A DNA stretch of 20,084 nt from Balamuthia mandrillaris (lineage: Eukaryota; Discosea; Longamoebia; Balamuthiidae): assembly GCA_031835245.1 (NCBI GenBank), contig JAVKOQ010000669.1, forward strand, positions 1 through 20,084. The letters run 5' to 3'. Every line of letters begins with the position of its first letter. The first letter of the stretch is position 1. A model generated the notes under the pieces. It saw nothing but the letters and a program-made list of their open reading frames with translations. It was not told the origin of the DNA and searched no databases. Made by a program: the position numbers and the translations under genes. Shown here in pieces: positions 9,901-19,563 of the stretch.

Positions 9901-11869
9901 AGCAGTTTGCAAACTTAACCCAGATACGAACTCGCACACAATCATACAACATGCTAATATGTGGTTTCCATTCGCCACCGCTGCTGCCACCACCGTTGTT
10001 CCATTTTTGGTTGGTTGGTTGGTTGGTTGGTTGGTTGGTTGGTTGGTTGGTTGGTTGGTTGGTTGGTTGGTTGGTTGGTTGGTTGGTTGGTTGGTTGTAT
10101 TGAGATGTAGAGTTGATTGGTTAGTTCATTGGTGAGGTAACGAACAAATGAATAACGCTAATGATGCAAGAGTTGGTTGGTCCTCCAAGGCACTTACCTT
10201 TGTTTGCCACTGCAGCCATAAGTTACTTCGCATTCATAAATCAAACGATAAAACTGGGCCAATACGCTTTTGATATCGCTAGCTGTTTGGTCGCAACTGC
10301 CAAAAGTAACACTTTTTCTTTTTTCTTGGCTTTGTGTTTGAAGGATCCTTCGGGTTTCTGTATCCACACGGTTCTTTTTCAGAGCCGCTTCTTGCTTCAC
10401 GTAGCATGCTAGATATGGAACAAATGGAGCCACTTCCTTATTGAAATTCAGTCCCTTTGTGAGAAGAACAACAACAATAACAACAATCAATCACAGTTAG
10501 CTGAGAGTAACCAACCAACCAACCAACCAACCAACCAACCAACCAACCAACCAACCAACCAAGAAATGGTGAACAAAGAGGCGATGGAAAACAAAATAGG
10601 CCTTACCAAGAAACGGTTGTTGCGGTCTGTTCCTTTTTCTATCAAAGCCATAAGTAGCTGTTCCTTCTTTTTACTAGTGTAGATGGTAGAGAGTTTTGTA
10701 CTATCATCATCTTGAATTTCTTGTTGTTGTTGTTGTTGTTCTGCTTCTTCTGCTTCTTCTTCTTCTTCTTCTTCTTCTTCTTCTTCTTCTTCTTCTTCTT
10801 CTTCTTCTTCTTCTTCTTCTGTTTCTTCTTCTTCTTCTGTTGCTTCTTTATGTACGTCTTCTTTGTTTTGTGCTTTTTCATCTACTTCTTCTGCTTCTGT
10901 TGTTGCTTCATCGTTTTCTTCATCTTTCCGTTTTCTTACTTCCAATTCCTTGCTGCTGCTGCTGCTGCTGCACTTCCACATGTTGTTCTCAGCAGCGCGA
11001 GCATTCTTTCTGGCATCATCCTCAATTTCTGAAGAAGCATTCGAAGACTTCAACAAGAATAGATCATCCTCCTCTTCTTCAAGAATGTCCGTCACCTCAT
11101 CATGGTTTACTGCTGCTGTTGCTTGTTCTGCTGCTGTTGCTGAGAGAAAAGAAGAGGAGGGAAAAGAAGAAAAGAGGAAGGATGATAATGGTGATGCAGT
11201 GAATGTTTCCATGGTCTCCATCGACATTATCGATGGATCAACCGCACCACTTGAGGCCACAGTCAAGGGAGTTACTGTTTGTGTTGTTGTTGTTGTTGAA
11301 GAGAAAGAAGGTTCCAAGTAGTCGCCAAGGAACTGGTGCATTGAAGATGATGCGTATGAGGAAAAGGGATGTTGTTGTTGTTGTCGTTGGAGCTGCACCT
11401 GTTGTAGTTGTTTGGGTTATTGTATGTTAGTATGAACAATAAAAGCAGCACTTATACAGAGTGTTTTGATGGATGGATGGATGGATGGATATGGATGGAT
11501 GGATGGATGGATATGGATGAATGGATGGATGGAGGGAGTGAGTGAGTGAGTAAGGGAAGAGAAAGAAAGGCAAGGTAGGCTACTCGCAATCAAAGTTCTT
11601 GTGCTTACCTGTGAGTTGTCCTCAAAGGCCATTTTCACCTCATTTTCACCAACTGCAGGGCTTGTAGTTGTCGTTGTTTGAGTTCGTTGTTGTTTTCGTT
11701 GCTTACGACGTAGTCTTCTTGCCTTTCTTCTCTGAAGTCGGTTGTGATAACGACAACAACGAACAACTGTTTGCTCTTTGTCCATCACACAGCAACACTT
11801 TCCATTGTTGTTGTTGTTGTTGTTGTTGCTGTTATGATCCCTGTAGAACTGTTCTTCTTCTTTTTCCAT
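6990..11869 (-). CDS. large multi-exon gene, unknown low-complexity nuclear-type protein
   Basis: Not recognised. Exons read by eye on the minus strand: 11869-11609, 11398-10607, 10454-10198, 9953-9782, 9598-9419, then 9186 onward, and a last block ending at the TAA at 6990-6992. The first five junctions are GT/AG and all phases agree (0, 0, 2, 0, 0); donors include GTAAGC, GTAAGG, GTAAGT and GTATGT. Intron 1 has a perfect TACTAAC branch site and intron 2 has GCTAACT. The start chosen is ATG 11869 ([13 protein letters not shown]). Order: basic patch ([13 protein letters not shown]), Ser/Thr/Glu/Gln-rich exon 2 ending in helical [14 protein letters not shown], mixed helical exons 3-5 (e.g. [37 protein letters not shown]), basic helical start of exon 6 ([19 protein letters not shown]), Ser/Asn/Asp runs, then a globular block near 8380-7990 ([52 protein letters not shown]) and basic tails ([10 protein letters not shown]). 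The link between exon 6 and the last block, which use different frames near 8480-8600, is unresolved: an intron is likely, but two separate genes are possible. About 1,200 residues in total. Confidence 0.68.
7000..7005 (+). promoter_or_regulatory. candidate polyadenylation signal AATAAA
   Basis: This is the first AATAAA after the dioxygenase-like stop at 6631, on the same strand. If used, the 3' UTR would contain the whole (GUU)n tract and overlap the last codons of the opposing gene. A single hexamer is weak evidence. Confidence 0.35.
9385..9409. repeat. (CCAG)n tract at the donor end of intron 5
   Basis: Five to six CCAG units lie about 10 bases inside the intron from the GTTGGT donor of exon 5 (exon end 9419). 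The same intron also carries AAAC tetranucleotides near 9263-9290. Confidence 0.7.
9601..9781 (-). repeat. intron 4 of the unknown gene with (GAAA)n tract
   Basis: The plus strand carries AAGAAAGAAAGAAAG and related units over about 9625-9760, so the minus-strand transcript has a CUUU-rich polypyrimidine intron. The donor GTATGT (9781) and acceptor GGTTAG (ending 9599) fit, with an ATAACTGA branch-like motif shortly before the acceptor. Confidence 0.65.
10009..10097. repeat. (GGTT)n tetranucleotide tract in intron 3
   Basis: About 22 uninterrupted GGTT units on the plus strand, inside the intron that follows exon 3 of the minus-strand gene (intron 10197-9954). The transcript of that gene would carry (AACC)n here, complementary to the tract in intron 2. 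Confidence 0.95.
10509..10562. repeat. (CCAA)n tetranucleotide tract in intron 2
   Basis: About 13 CCAA units on the plus strand inside the intron that precedes exon 3 of the minus-strand gene (intron 10606-10455). The transcript carries (GGUU)n here. Leu/Val/Gly/Trp repeats seen when it is translated are artefacts. Confidence 0.95.
11468..11552. repeat. (GGAT)n and (GAGT)n tracts in intron 1
   Basis: GGAT units, with two ATAT-type interruptions, run over about 11468-11532 and GAGT units follow to 11552. Both sit within the first intron (11608-11399) of the minus-strand gene, between its GTAAGC donor and the TACTAAC branch site. Confidence 0.9.
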
Positions 11870-12247
11870 TTCTGCTCGCTTCTTTACTTGCCCTTGCACT
11901 TACTCACTTGCAGGCTTGCTTTCTTTTCTTTCTTTTCTTTCTTTTTTGTGTCTTCCATCCCATCTTCGTCACCTGTTCGCTCTTCTCTTCACCCATCAAT
12001 TTTCTTCTATTTTCACCAATGTTTTTTTTTTCATTAATTATTTCTATTAAATCTATCTTCTCATTGGATGGCTTTTGGTGATGGTTGTTTTTTGGTCTTT
12101 GTTTCCGTTTTGTTGTAGTTTTTTTTGAGCTACGTACGTACGACAAAAAAAAACAGTTTTGCTGTTCGCTGCAATAGTAAGAACAACACAGCACAGCAAA
12201 GGCAAACAAAAGTAGTGAGAACGAACTTGTTTGCTTGCTTCTTGGCT
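11870..12247. other. upstream region of the unknown gene
   Basis: About 380 bases separate the minus-strand start at 11869 from the tandem array. It contains TTTCT pentanucleotides near 11920-11950, a T-rich stretch near 12020, the palindromic ACGTACGTACG motif near 12130 and short A runs. It is the likely promoter side of the minus-strand gene. I see no convincing ORF. Confidence 0.4.
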
Positions 12248-14345
12248 TGCAACAGCTATGTGGACTTGCTTCCTTGGATGGAAAAGCTCGCTGCTGATAC
12301 TTCTTCAGCAAAGAGATGAAACCAAGGGAGTAGGTCTGCGTGCATGACACAACAGCTGTGCGGACTTGCTTCCTTGGGCTGAAAAGCTCGCTGCTGCTGA
12401 TGCTTCATTCAGCAAAGAGATGAAACCAAGGGAGTAGGCCTGCATGCACTATGCAACAGCTGTGTGGACTTGCTTCCTTGGATGGAAAAGCTCGCTGCTG
12501 ATACTTCTTCAGCAAAGAGATGAAACCAAGGGAGTAGGTCTGCGTGCATGACACAACAGCTGTGCGGACTTGCTTCCTTGGGCTGAAAAGCTCGCTGCTG
12601 CTGATGCTTCATTCAGCAAAGAGATGAAACCAAAGGAGTAGGTCTGCGTGCGCTACGCAACAACTGTGCGGACTTGCTTCCTTGGGCAGAAAAGCTTGCT
12701 GCTGATGCTTCATTCAGCAAAGAGATGAAACCAAGGGAGTAGGCCTGCATGCACTATGCAACAGCTGTGTGGACTTGCTTCCTTGGATGGAAAAGCTCAC
12801 TGCTGATGCTTCATTCAGCAAAGAGATGAAACCAAGGGAGTAGGTCTATACGCTACACAACAGCTGTGCGGACTTGCTTCCTTGGACAGAAAAGCTCGCT
12901 GCTGATGATGCTTCATTCAGCAAAGAGATGAAACCAAGGGAGTAGGCCTGCATGCACTATGCAACAGCTGTGTGGACTTGCTTCCTTGGATGGAAAAGCT
13001 CGCTGCTGATACTTCTTCAGCAAAGAGATGAAACCAAGGGAGTAGGTCTGCGTGCATGACACAACAGCTGTGCGGACTTGCTTCCTTGGGCTGGCTTCAG
13101 CTGCTGCTGATGCTTCACATTATTAAAGAAGATGAAACCAAGGGAGTAGGTCTCGACGCTACACAACGACTGTGCGGACTTGCTTCCTTGGATGGAAAAG
13201 CTCGCTGCTGATGCTTCTTGACAAGAGATGAAACCAAGGGAGTAGGTCTGCGTGCATGACACAACAGCTGTGCGGACTTGCTTCCTTGGGCAGAAAAGCT
13301 CGCTGCTGATGATGCTTCATTCAGCAAAGAGATGAAACCAAGGGAGTAGGCCTGTGTGCGCTATGCAACAGCTGTGCAGACTTGCTTCCTTGGATGGAAA
13401 AGCTCGCTGCTGCTGATGCTTCATTCAGCAAAGAGATGAAACCAAGGGAGTAGGCCTGTGTACACTACACAACAGCTGTGCGGACTTGCTTCCTTGGGCA
13501 GAAAAGCTCGCTGCTGCTGACACTTCATTCAGCAAAGAGATGAAACCAAGGGAGTAGGTCTGCGTGTGCTACGCAACAACTGTGTGGACTTGCTTCCTTG
13601 GGCAGAAAAGCTCGCTGCTGATGCTTCATTCAGCAAAGAGATGAAACCAAGGGAGTAGGTCTGCGTACGCTACACAACAGCTGTGCGGACTTGCTTCCTT
13701 GGACAGAAAAGCTTGCTGCTGATGCTTCATTCAGCAAAGAGATGAAACCAAGGGAGTAGGCCTGCATGCACTATGCAACAGCTGTGAGGACTTGCTTCCT
13801 TGGATGGAAAAGCTCGCTGCTGATCGCCCCCGTTCAGCAAAGAGATGAAACCAAGGGAGTAGGTCTGCGTCGCTACACAACAGCTGTGCGGACTTGCTTC
13901 CTTGGACTCTTGATATCTTCGCTGCTGATGATGCTTCATTCGTGAGATGAAACCAAGGGAGTAGGCCTCGTCGCCTATGCGACAGCTGTGTGGACTTGCT
14001 TCCTTGGATGGAAAAGCTCACTGCTGATACTTCTTAAACAAGAGATGAAACCAAGGGAGTAGGTCTGCGTGCATGACACAACAGCTGTGCGGACTTGCTT
14101 CCTTGGGCAGAAAAGCTTGCTGCTGATGCTTCATTCAGCAAAGAGATGAAACCAAGGGAGTAGGCCTGCATGCGCTACACAACAGCTGTGCGGACTTGCT
14201 TCCTTGGATGGAAAAGCTTGCTGCTGCTGATGCTTCTTCAGCAAAGAGATGAAACCAAGGGAGTAGGCTGTGCAGACTTGCTTTCTTGGGCAGAAAAGCT
14301 TGCTGCTGACGCTTCAGCAAAGAGATGAAACCAAGGGAGTAGGTC
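12248..14345. repeat. ~102-bp tandem array, 21 units, hairpin-forming
   Basis: The motif GAGATGAAACCAAGG recurs at about 12313, 12417, 12517 and onward to 14322, 21 times, with spacing 96-108 bp (mean about 102); the last unit is shortened to about 76 bp. Each unit reads roughly: CAACAGCTGTGCGGACTTGC, TTCCTTGG, a six-base variable patch, GAAAAGCTCGCTGCTGATGC, TTCATTCAGCAAAGAGATGA, AACCAAGGGAGTAGG. Two variants tend to alternate (TTGGATGG with TGTGTGG, and TTGGGC with TGTGCGG), giving a dimeric ~204-bp higher-order repeat. In RNA, ACUUGCUUCCUUGG pairs fully with CCAAGGGAGUAGGU, with three G-U pairs. About 34-residue repeating peptides appear on the minus strand, but indels break the frame, so I do not call a protein. 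Confidence 0.93.
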
Positions 14346-14658
14346 TGGCTGGGATGAAGGACAACATTCCTTTGAACCTGCTTACGCCCAGGCTTGATGC
14401 TGTTGCACCACCTGTGGTACGCGATGATCGGCAAACAAAAGAGCTGAAGCAAGAGTGGTAGTTCTGAGAGTGCATAAGATGTTCGGTTGGTTGGTTAGTT
14501 AGTTGGTGGTTCAAAAAAAAGAAACAAGAGAATGAGTTGAGAAGTAAGCAGGTTCCGAGCCAGCTTGTGTGTCGGTCCCCGAGGTCTTTATGGCTCTCAT
14601 GTCGTCATGAAAGTCTCAAACATTTCGTCTCTTCCTTTTTCTCTTCTCAGCCTTCTGC
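14346..14658. other. unique spacer between the tandem array and the GC-rich repeats
   Basis: The array ends and a non-repetitive plus-strand stretch follows whose frame (MKDNIPLNLLTPRLDAVAPP..., stop about 14461) is protein-like for about 35 residues. Nothing extends it, so it may be a fragment. A short GGTTGGTTGGTTAGTTAG tract lies near 14482. No gene is supported. Confidence 0.35.
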
Positions 14659-14742
14659 TGCTTCCTCGCGTTCTCTGCCTCAGGCGGCTTCGCCGCCTTC
14701 GGCAGGTGGCCTTCAGCCACCCTCTAGAAGCCTGGTAGACCC
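14659..14742. repeat. GC-rich palindromic element, copy 1
   Basis: An 84-bp block containing two nested hairpins, AGGCGGCTTCGCCGCCT and AGGTGGCCTTCAGCCACCCT, ending GGTAGACCC. It recurs at 14821-14904 with about five differences. The high GC and perfect short palindromes stand out from the surrounding DNA and resemble mobile GC clusters or MITE-like palindromes, though no family is identified. Confidence 0.82.
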
Positions 14743-14820
14743 ACATTTTCAACAGAAAAAGTGGGAAAGCGACATTTGTCTCGCGATTCCACCGGAAATT
14801 GCACTTTTGCGGCCTTGGGC

Positions 14821-14904
14821 CGCTTCCTCGCGTTCTCCGCCTCAGGCGGCTTCGCCGCCTTCGGCAGGTGGCCTTCGGCCACCCTCTAGAAGGCCGGTAG
14901 ACCC
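14821..14904. repeat. GC-rich palindromic element, copy 2
   Basis: The second copy in the same orientation carries AGGCGGCTTCGCCGCCT and AGGTGGCCTTCGGCCACCCT. One difference from copy 1 (A to G in the second hairpin) restores a G-C pair, so the stem is better kept here. Just before it is another palindrome, GCGGCCTTGGGCCGC. It directly abuts the telomere-like motif and the end of the minus-strand retroelement piece. Confidence 0.82.
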
Positions 14905-14915
14905 CTAACCCTACC
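14903..14915. repeat. interstitial telomere-like motif CCCTAACCCTACC
   Basis: About one and a half telomere units in the same orientation as the chromosome end, exactly at the border between the GC-rich palindromic copy and the retroelement piece. It is short enough to be chance. Confidence 0.45.
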
Positions 14916-17494
14916 TGGGTGGTACGAAGAGATGAACCGGTGGTCGAAGCCTGCCTGGTCTCGTACCGCGGACATGATTTTGTTGACAAACTCGGAGCCG
15001 TTGTCAGATTGGACGATTTTGGGGAAGCCGAGTTCGCAGATGACCTTGACAAATTCGTGGGAGACTTCTTCTGCGGATTTGTCCTTGAGAGGGCGGAGGA
15101 TCATAAAGCGAGTGGCGATGTCCGTGATGATGAAGATGTACTGATAGCCCATGAAGTCGATTTGCAAGGGGCCGGTCAGATCAATGGCAATATGCTTGAA
15201 AGGAAAGGTAACATTGATGGACTTGAGGGGGTGGAAGCCGAGCCGTGTGATGTTGAAGCGGAGGCATTCCTTGCAATGGCGTGCTGTGTTGTGGCAGTCA
15301 TTGCGGATGTTGGGCCAAAAGTAACTTTCCTTGAGAACTTTGCGAAGAAGGCTTTCTGCGCCTTCGTGGCCGATGGAGTGAAATCGCTCCAAGATTTGTT
15401 GACGTTCGTTAGGTGGAGGAACCGTTTTGCTGAGGAGGTCCTTGACGAAGCCGTTCAGTGTGCGTGAGGGAGCCGAAAGTTGGCTGTCATCGAGTTTGAT
15501 GTTGTTGATTCTGGGCTTTGGGGCCAGAGTTTTGGCGTTCTGAGGAACTTGAGGGATGTTCAGCAGTGCGTTGCTGAGGATGGGAGGGGAGTACAACCGT
15601 GAAAGGGAGTCCTCTAAAATGTGGTGAATTCTAGGCCGGTGGAAAACCTCGAAGTCATAGTGAAGAATGACAAAAGCCCAGTGAGCGAGCATGCTGTTAA
15701 GATCTTTAGCGTTGAAAAGATGCACAAGAGGTCTGTGGTCCGTATAGAGTAGGAAACGTCGGCCAATGAGATAGTAGTGGAATTTGCGGAGGGCGAAGAT
15801 GATGGCAAGTAGCTCTCTTTTGATTGAGGGATAGTTGCGTTGAGTAGGGTTAAGAGCCTTGCTAGCGAAGCAGATGTAGCTGCGTTTGCCGTTGTCGTCT
15901 TCCTGGTATAGTACAGTGCCAACACCGTGCTGAGAAGTGTCGGTGCCAACACGAAAGGGTTTGTTCCAATCTGGCGCGCTTAGGATGGTTGGACTGGAGA
16001 TGATGCGCTTGAAAGTATCAAGTGCTTGCTGACAGTCGTCATTCCAATAAGGTCGGATGTCTGGGACGTTCCGGAGAGGCTTGAGGGGTGCTGTGATCTC
16101 TGCGTAGTGAGGGATGTAGTCCCGAAGGAAGTTGGTAAAACCTAGGATGCTCTGTATTTGTTTGCCTGTGGTGGGAGTAGGCAGAGTAGAAAACGTAGAT
16201 ATTTTCTCTAGATCGAGTAGGCGGTCATCTCTTGATACAATATGACCAAGGAGTCGCACTCGGGTATATCCAAACTGGCATTTCTCGAGGCGGAGGCGTA
16301 GGCCTGCAACAGTGAGGGCATCGATGACCTTGATGATGTCACTGATGTGCTGTTCCAGCTAAGAGGATCTGGTGAAGACCAGGATGTCATCCACGTAGTG
16401 GGATGAGATATCGATCAGGAGGCGGAGGGCGGCTGCGATGAAACGAGACATGACAGCCTGGACGTGCTTGACGCCAAAAGGTGCGCCCACGAACTTGAGT
16501 TGTACGCCATACCACGTAAAGGTAAGTTTTTCCTGATGCGGTGGATAAACCAGGATTTGGTTGTAGGACCAGACAAGGTCCAAGAGGGTAGCCCATTTGA
16601 GGCCTAGAGCTTGTTCAATGAGGACTTTGGTGTCCTCGAGCGGGTACTCGTCGTCAGCAAGGAGAGGATTAATGCCGCCAGGGTCAATACAGACCCTGAC
16701 TTTCGACCATTTTCCGTGTTCGTCCTTTTTGGGAACTGGAAGGATGGGAGAATTCCACTGGCAGTCGAGTGAGGATAGCGCAAGGACACCGTGTCGGAGC
16801 CATTCGGTAAGTTGCCTGAAAACCGCGTCGTGATACACCTCAGGAATGGTGTACTGCTTACGAAAAACGGGTTTGGCATCACCGGTGTTGAGGTATATGA
16901 CACTCTCTGGAAGGGTACTGCTGGGGCCATGAGGCACTTGCTGGTTGCTTTGGAGCGCGTCGCGGATGCCCTCGGCAACTTTTCGAGCAGTGTCGTGAGG
17001 AAAGAGGGAAAATAAAAGGGGCGAGAAAATGTGCGGATAATCAGGGAAAGTGTCGACAGGAAGTCAAAATGAAGTGAATCGTTGGTTTTCCAACATCACT
17101 GCCTTCCCAAAGAGAACTAACGCCGTTTGTGATGTTTCTTGGGGTACTTCTTCCCCCAGTAGGTGGAGATGGGTCGCTGAGAGCCGAAGTCCTTGGAAGT
17201 ATGAAGCTCGAGGCTGTCGAGCCGTTTGGAGAGGTATTGAGGGTCTTTCTGCTCTGCTTGCTGGAGAGCGTGAATGCGTTGCTCTGCGGAGTAGAGATCC
17301 CGTTTTGTGGCCGTTAATCAGGCGAAGATTTCATCCTCATTGATCGTCTGGTGTATGCACGGAGATTTGAGGAGCTCATCCCGTGTGGCCGTGAGGAGTT
17401 GGATGGAGGCTTGCTCCTTTTCAATGAGGAGACGGAGTTCCGCAGGGGATGATTCGTCCCTACATTGAGTGCCGCGCTCATCGTCATCGCTCAT
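14910..17494 (-). mobile_element. Ty3/gypsy retroelement internal region, broken copy
   Basis: Read on the minus strand, the parts are a gag-like N-terminal segment from about 17494 to 17130, a reverse transcriptase at about 16940-16360 (motifs VCIDPGGINP and the active-site patch YVDDILVF), RNase H at about 15970-15700 (VGTDTSQHGVG, YTDHRPLVH), and an integrase with zinc-finger-like His/Cys region and core (IAIDLTGPLQ, IVQSDNGSEF) that stops at the 14910 border. The order RT-RNase H-integrase is diagnostic for Ty3/gypsy. The copy is broken, with several breaks and no recognised 3' LTR, but domains are still easy to read, so it looks fairly young. Confidence 0.93.
16990..17095 (-). repeat. 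second LTR-like piece inside the minus-strand element
   Basis: It matches the first two thirds of the putative LTR at 17544-17693 (shared TGTTGGAAAACCAAC start, GACTTCCTGTCGACACTTTC and TTTTATTTTCCCT patches, roughly 80-85% by eye) in the same orientation. Its position between gag-like and reverse-transcriptase parts suggests a mosaic or nested copy. Confidence 0.6.
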
Positions 17495-17543
17495 TGTGGT
17501 GGGGTTGAACCTTTCTTGCCGCTAAGAGTTCGCTTAAAAAAAA

Positions 17544-17693
17544 TGTTGACACAGGAAAAAGGGTGTGGACCAAAGTGTGCTTTGAATGTGTCACGAGGAA
17601 AAAGGGAAAATAAAAAGGGGTGAGAGAATTCAGGGTATCCAGGGAAAGTGTCGACAGGAAGTCATAATGACGGGAATTGTTGGTTTTCCAACA
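17544..17693 (-). mobile_element. probable short LTR (about 150 bp) of the minus-strand Ty3/gypsy copy
   Basis: On the minus strand this begins TGTTGGAAAACCAACA and ends GTCAACA, giving the TG...CA ends and a 5-bp inverted terminus (TGTTG/CAACA) expected of LTRs. It lies just upstream of the gag-like start at 17494. A related sequence covering about the first 106 bp lies at 16990-17095. The short length is unusual but possible. Confidence 0.55.
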
Positions 17694-17696
17694 TCA

Positions 17697-19563
17697 TGTG
17701 CTCCAACGCAGGAAACAGCCCAATGGTTCGGCCTACACCTCTTCGTCGTCGTCCAGTACTTCTTCTTCTCCTTCTGGTGCCTCCTCTTCTGGACCATCCC
17801 CAGCAACAAAGTCCAAGAGCCACATTACATACTACAACTGCAACCAGAAAGGCCATTACTCCAATGAGTGCCCGCTCCCTAAGAAGAAGCCGCCAGCTTC
17901 GCTCAACTCTCTTGACAACTTGACTCCTACCCCTCCTGCGCAACCCTCTGGCGATTCCCTGTCTGCTCTTCATACCGATGATTTGTATGAGGAATACAAT
18001 CATGCTATCAACGAGCTCCAAGCTGATTCTCTTTTTCAGCTTGACGCCAACAATGATAACTCTTCTTTTGACAAAATCCGTGTGCCCGCCTTGATTAACA
18101 ACCATCCGGTATCCGCCTTTCTCGATACTGGCACTTCTCACTCATTTATTGACTTGGAGACTGCTAAGAAGTTCCACATCCGATTTCATCCGTTGAAATC
18201 TTCCGTGACCCTTGGCGCTAATAACTCAGTAGCAGAAGCTCACAGCGTAGCCCTCTCTGTTTCGGTCGCATGTGGAAAGCTTCATTTCCGTCATCACTTC
18301 CACATCCTTTCGCTCTCTTAGAGTGAAACAGTCATTTTCGGCCGCGACATGCTGAAGAAATTGGGCCTCGAAATTAGTGATATTCCCATCAATTTCCCTT
18401 CTGCTTCTCCTTCACCTCCTGACGATTCCAATGTCACGACTCCTGAGCAATATCATGAGAAGTCTCTTCCTCTGTCCGAGCAGCAACATATCATCAATGC
18501 TATTCAAGACCTCTTGGACGTTAACCAACAGCTTCCAGTTGGGCCTTCTTCTCCTCTTCATCAAGCTGTTTTGCATCTCAATACGAATAATCATCGACCT
18601 CTCTCCGACAAAAGCGCTCTTGCCACTGCTCAAGTTCTATACCAGTTTATCTGCGATTTTGGTTTTCCCAAAATCATTCAATCAGATAATGGTACAGAGT
18701 TTGCCAACGCTATATTGACCGCTTTCAATAACTTAGCTGGATTTGACCATCGTTTCATCTCTTCGTATCATCCCCGAGCTAACGGTGCTGCTGAGAGTCA
18801 CGTTAAACTGGCCAAATCTCTTCTCTTCAAACTTCTCAACGGTGACTGGTCCTCCTGGTCTACCTTTCTTCCGGCTGTACAGAAAGGTATCAACGATCAC
18901 TACACCTCTCATCATCGTTCCTCTCCCTTCGACCTCTTCTTCGGTCGTCCCTCAAACCCACCAGACAACTTTTCTTCTTCTCCTTCTTCGCCGCTCTCCC
19001 CTGAAGAACGTCAAAAGCAGACTATCGACCTTTGCTCTCTTGTTTGGCCTTCTGCTGCCTCCGCCACCGAAGAATATAACGACAAAATCGCTGACTCGTT
19101 CAACAAGAAAGCTCCTCTTGTTTCCTTTGCTCCTGGTGACACTGTAATGCTTGTAAACTCTGGTGCTAACGCCAAAACTGATCCCAAGTACCTTGGTCCT
19201 TTCCGAGTCATCGAACGTACCCGTCATGGTGCTTATCGCCTAGAAGATCTCACCGGTCAACCTGTTCCTGATACAGTTCCACCTTCCCTCTTGAAGAAAG
19301 TTGATCCACCAAAGCTGCTTTCTTCCCCTTCCTCTTCTTTGGACTCCGCTGATCCCGCTTTGAAACGCTATGAGGTTCGCTTCATCGTTAATCATCATGG
19401 TTCTGCCTGCAACCGTGAGTATCTAGTCCGCTGGAAAGGCTACAGCCCTGGAGGTGACTCCTGGGAACCTCTAAGTCACTTCGACGACCCCCGCACTATT
19501 GACAATTATTGGAAACATATGCGTAAGAAAGGTAAAATCGCCTCTTCGCAGAGGAGGAAGTGA
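17697..19563 (+). mobile_element. Ty3/gypsy chromovirus internal region, broken copy
   Basis: Parts in order on the plus strand: a zinc-knuckle-like nucleocapsid motif at about 17830-17880 (NCNQKGHYSNEC), an aspartic protease at about 18090-18180 (AFLDTGTSHSFID), the second half of an integrase core from about 18640 (IIQSDNGTEF, RANGAAESH), a GPY/F-like region near 19190 (LGPFRVIERTRHGAYRL), and a C-terminal chromodomain at about 19370-19540 (EYLVRWKGYSPGGDSWEPL). The chromodomain places it among chromoviruses, where this module guides integration into modified chromatin. It is a broken copy that could not act alone, with few breaks overall, so it is probably not ancient. Confidence 0.92.

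Noticed and set aside
12248-14345. CRISPR-like array
   Set aside because: The genome is eukaryotic and units are contiguous variants of one sequence without short constant repeats separated by unique spacers.
12125-14452. Repeating ~34-residue peptides across the tandem array
   Set aside because: Unit lengths vary from 96 to 108 bp so no frame stays open, and both strands are similarly open. Better explained as satellite DNA.
14919-15467. Plus-strand 182-codon frame
   Set aside because: It is the opposite strand of the integrase and RNase H region of the Ty3/gypsy copy.
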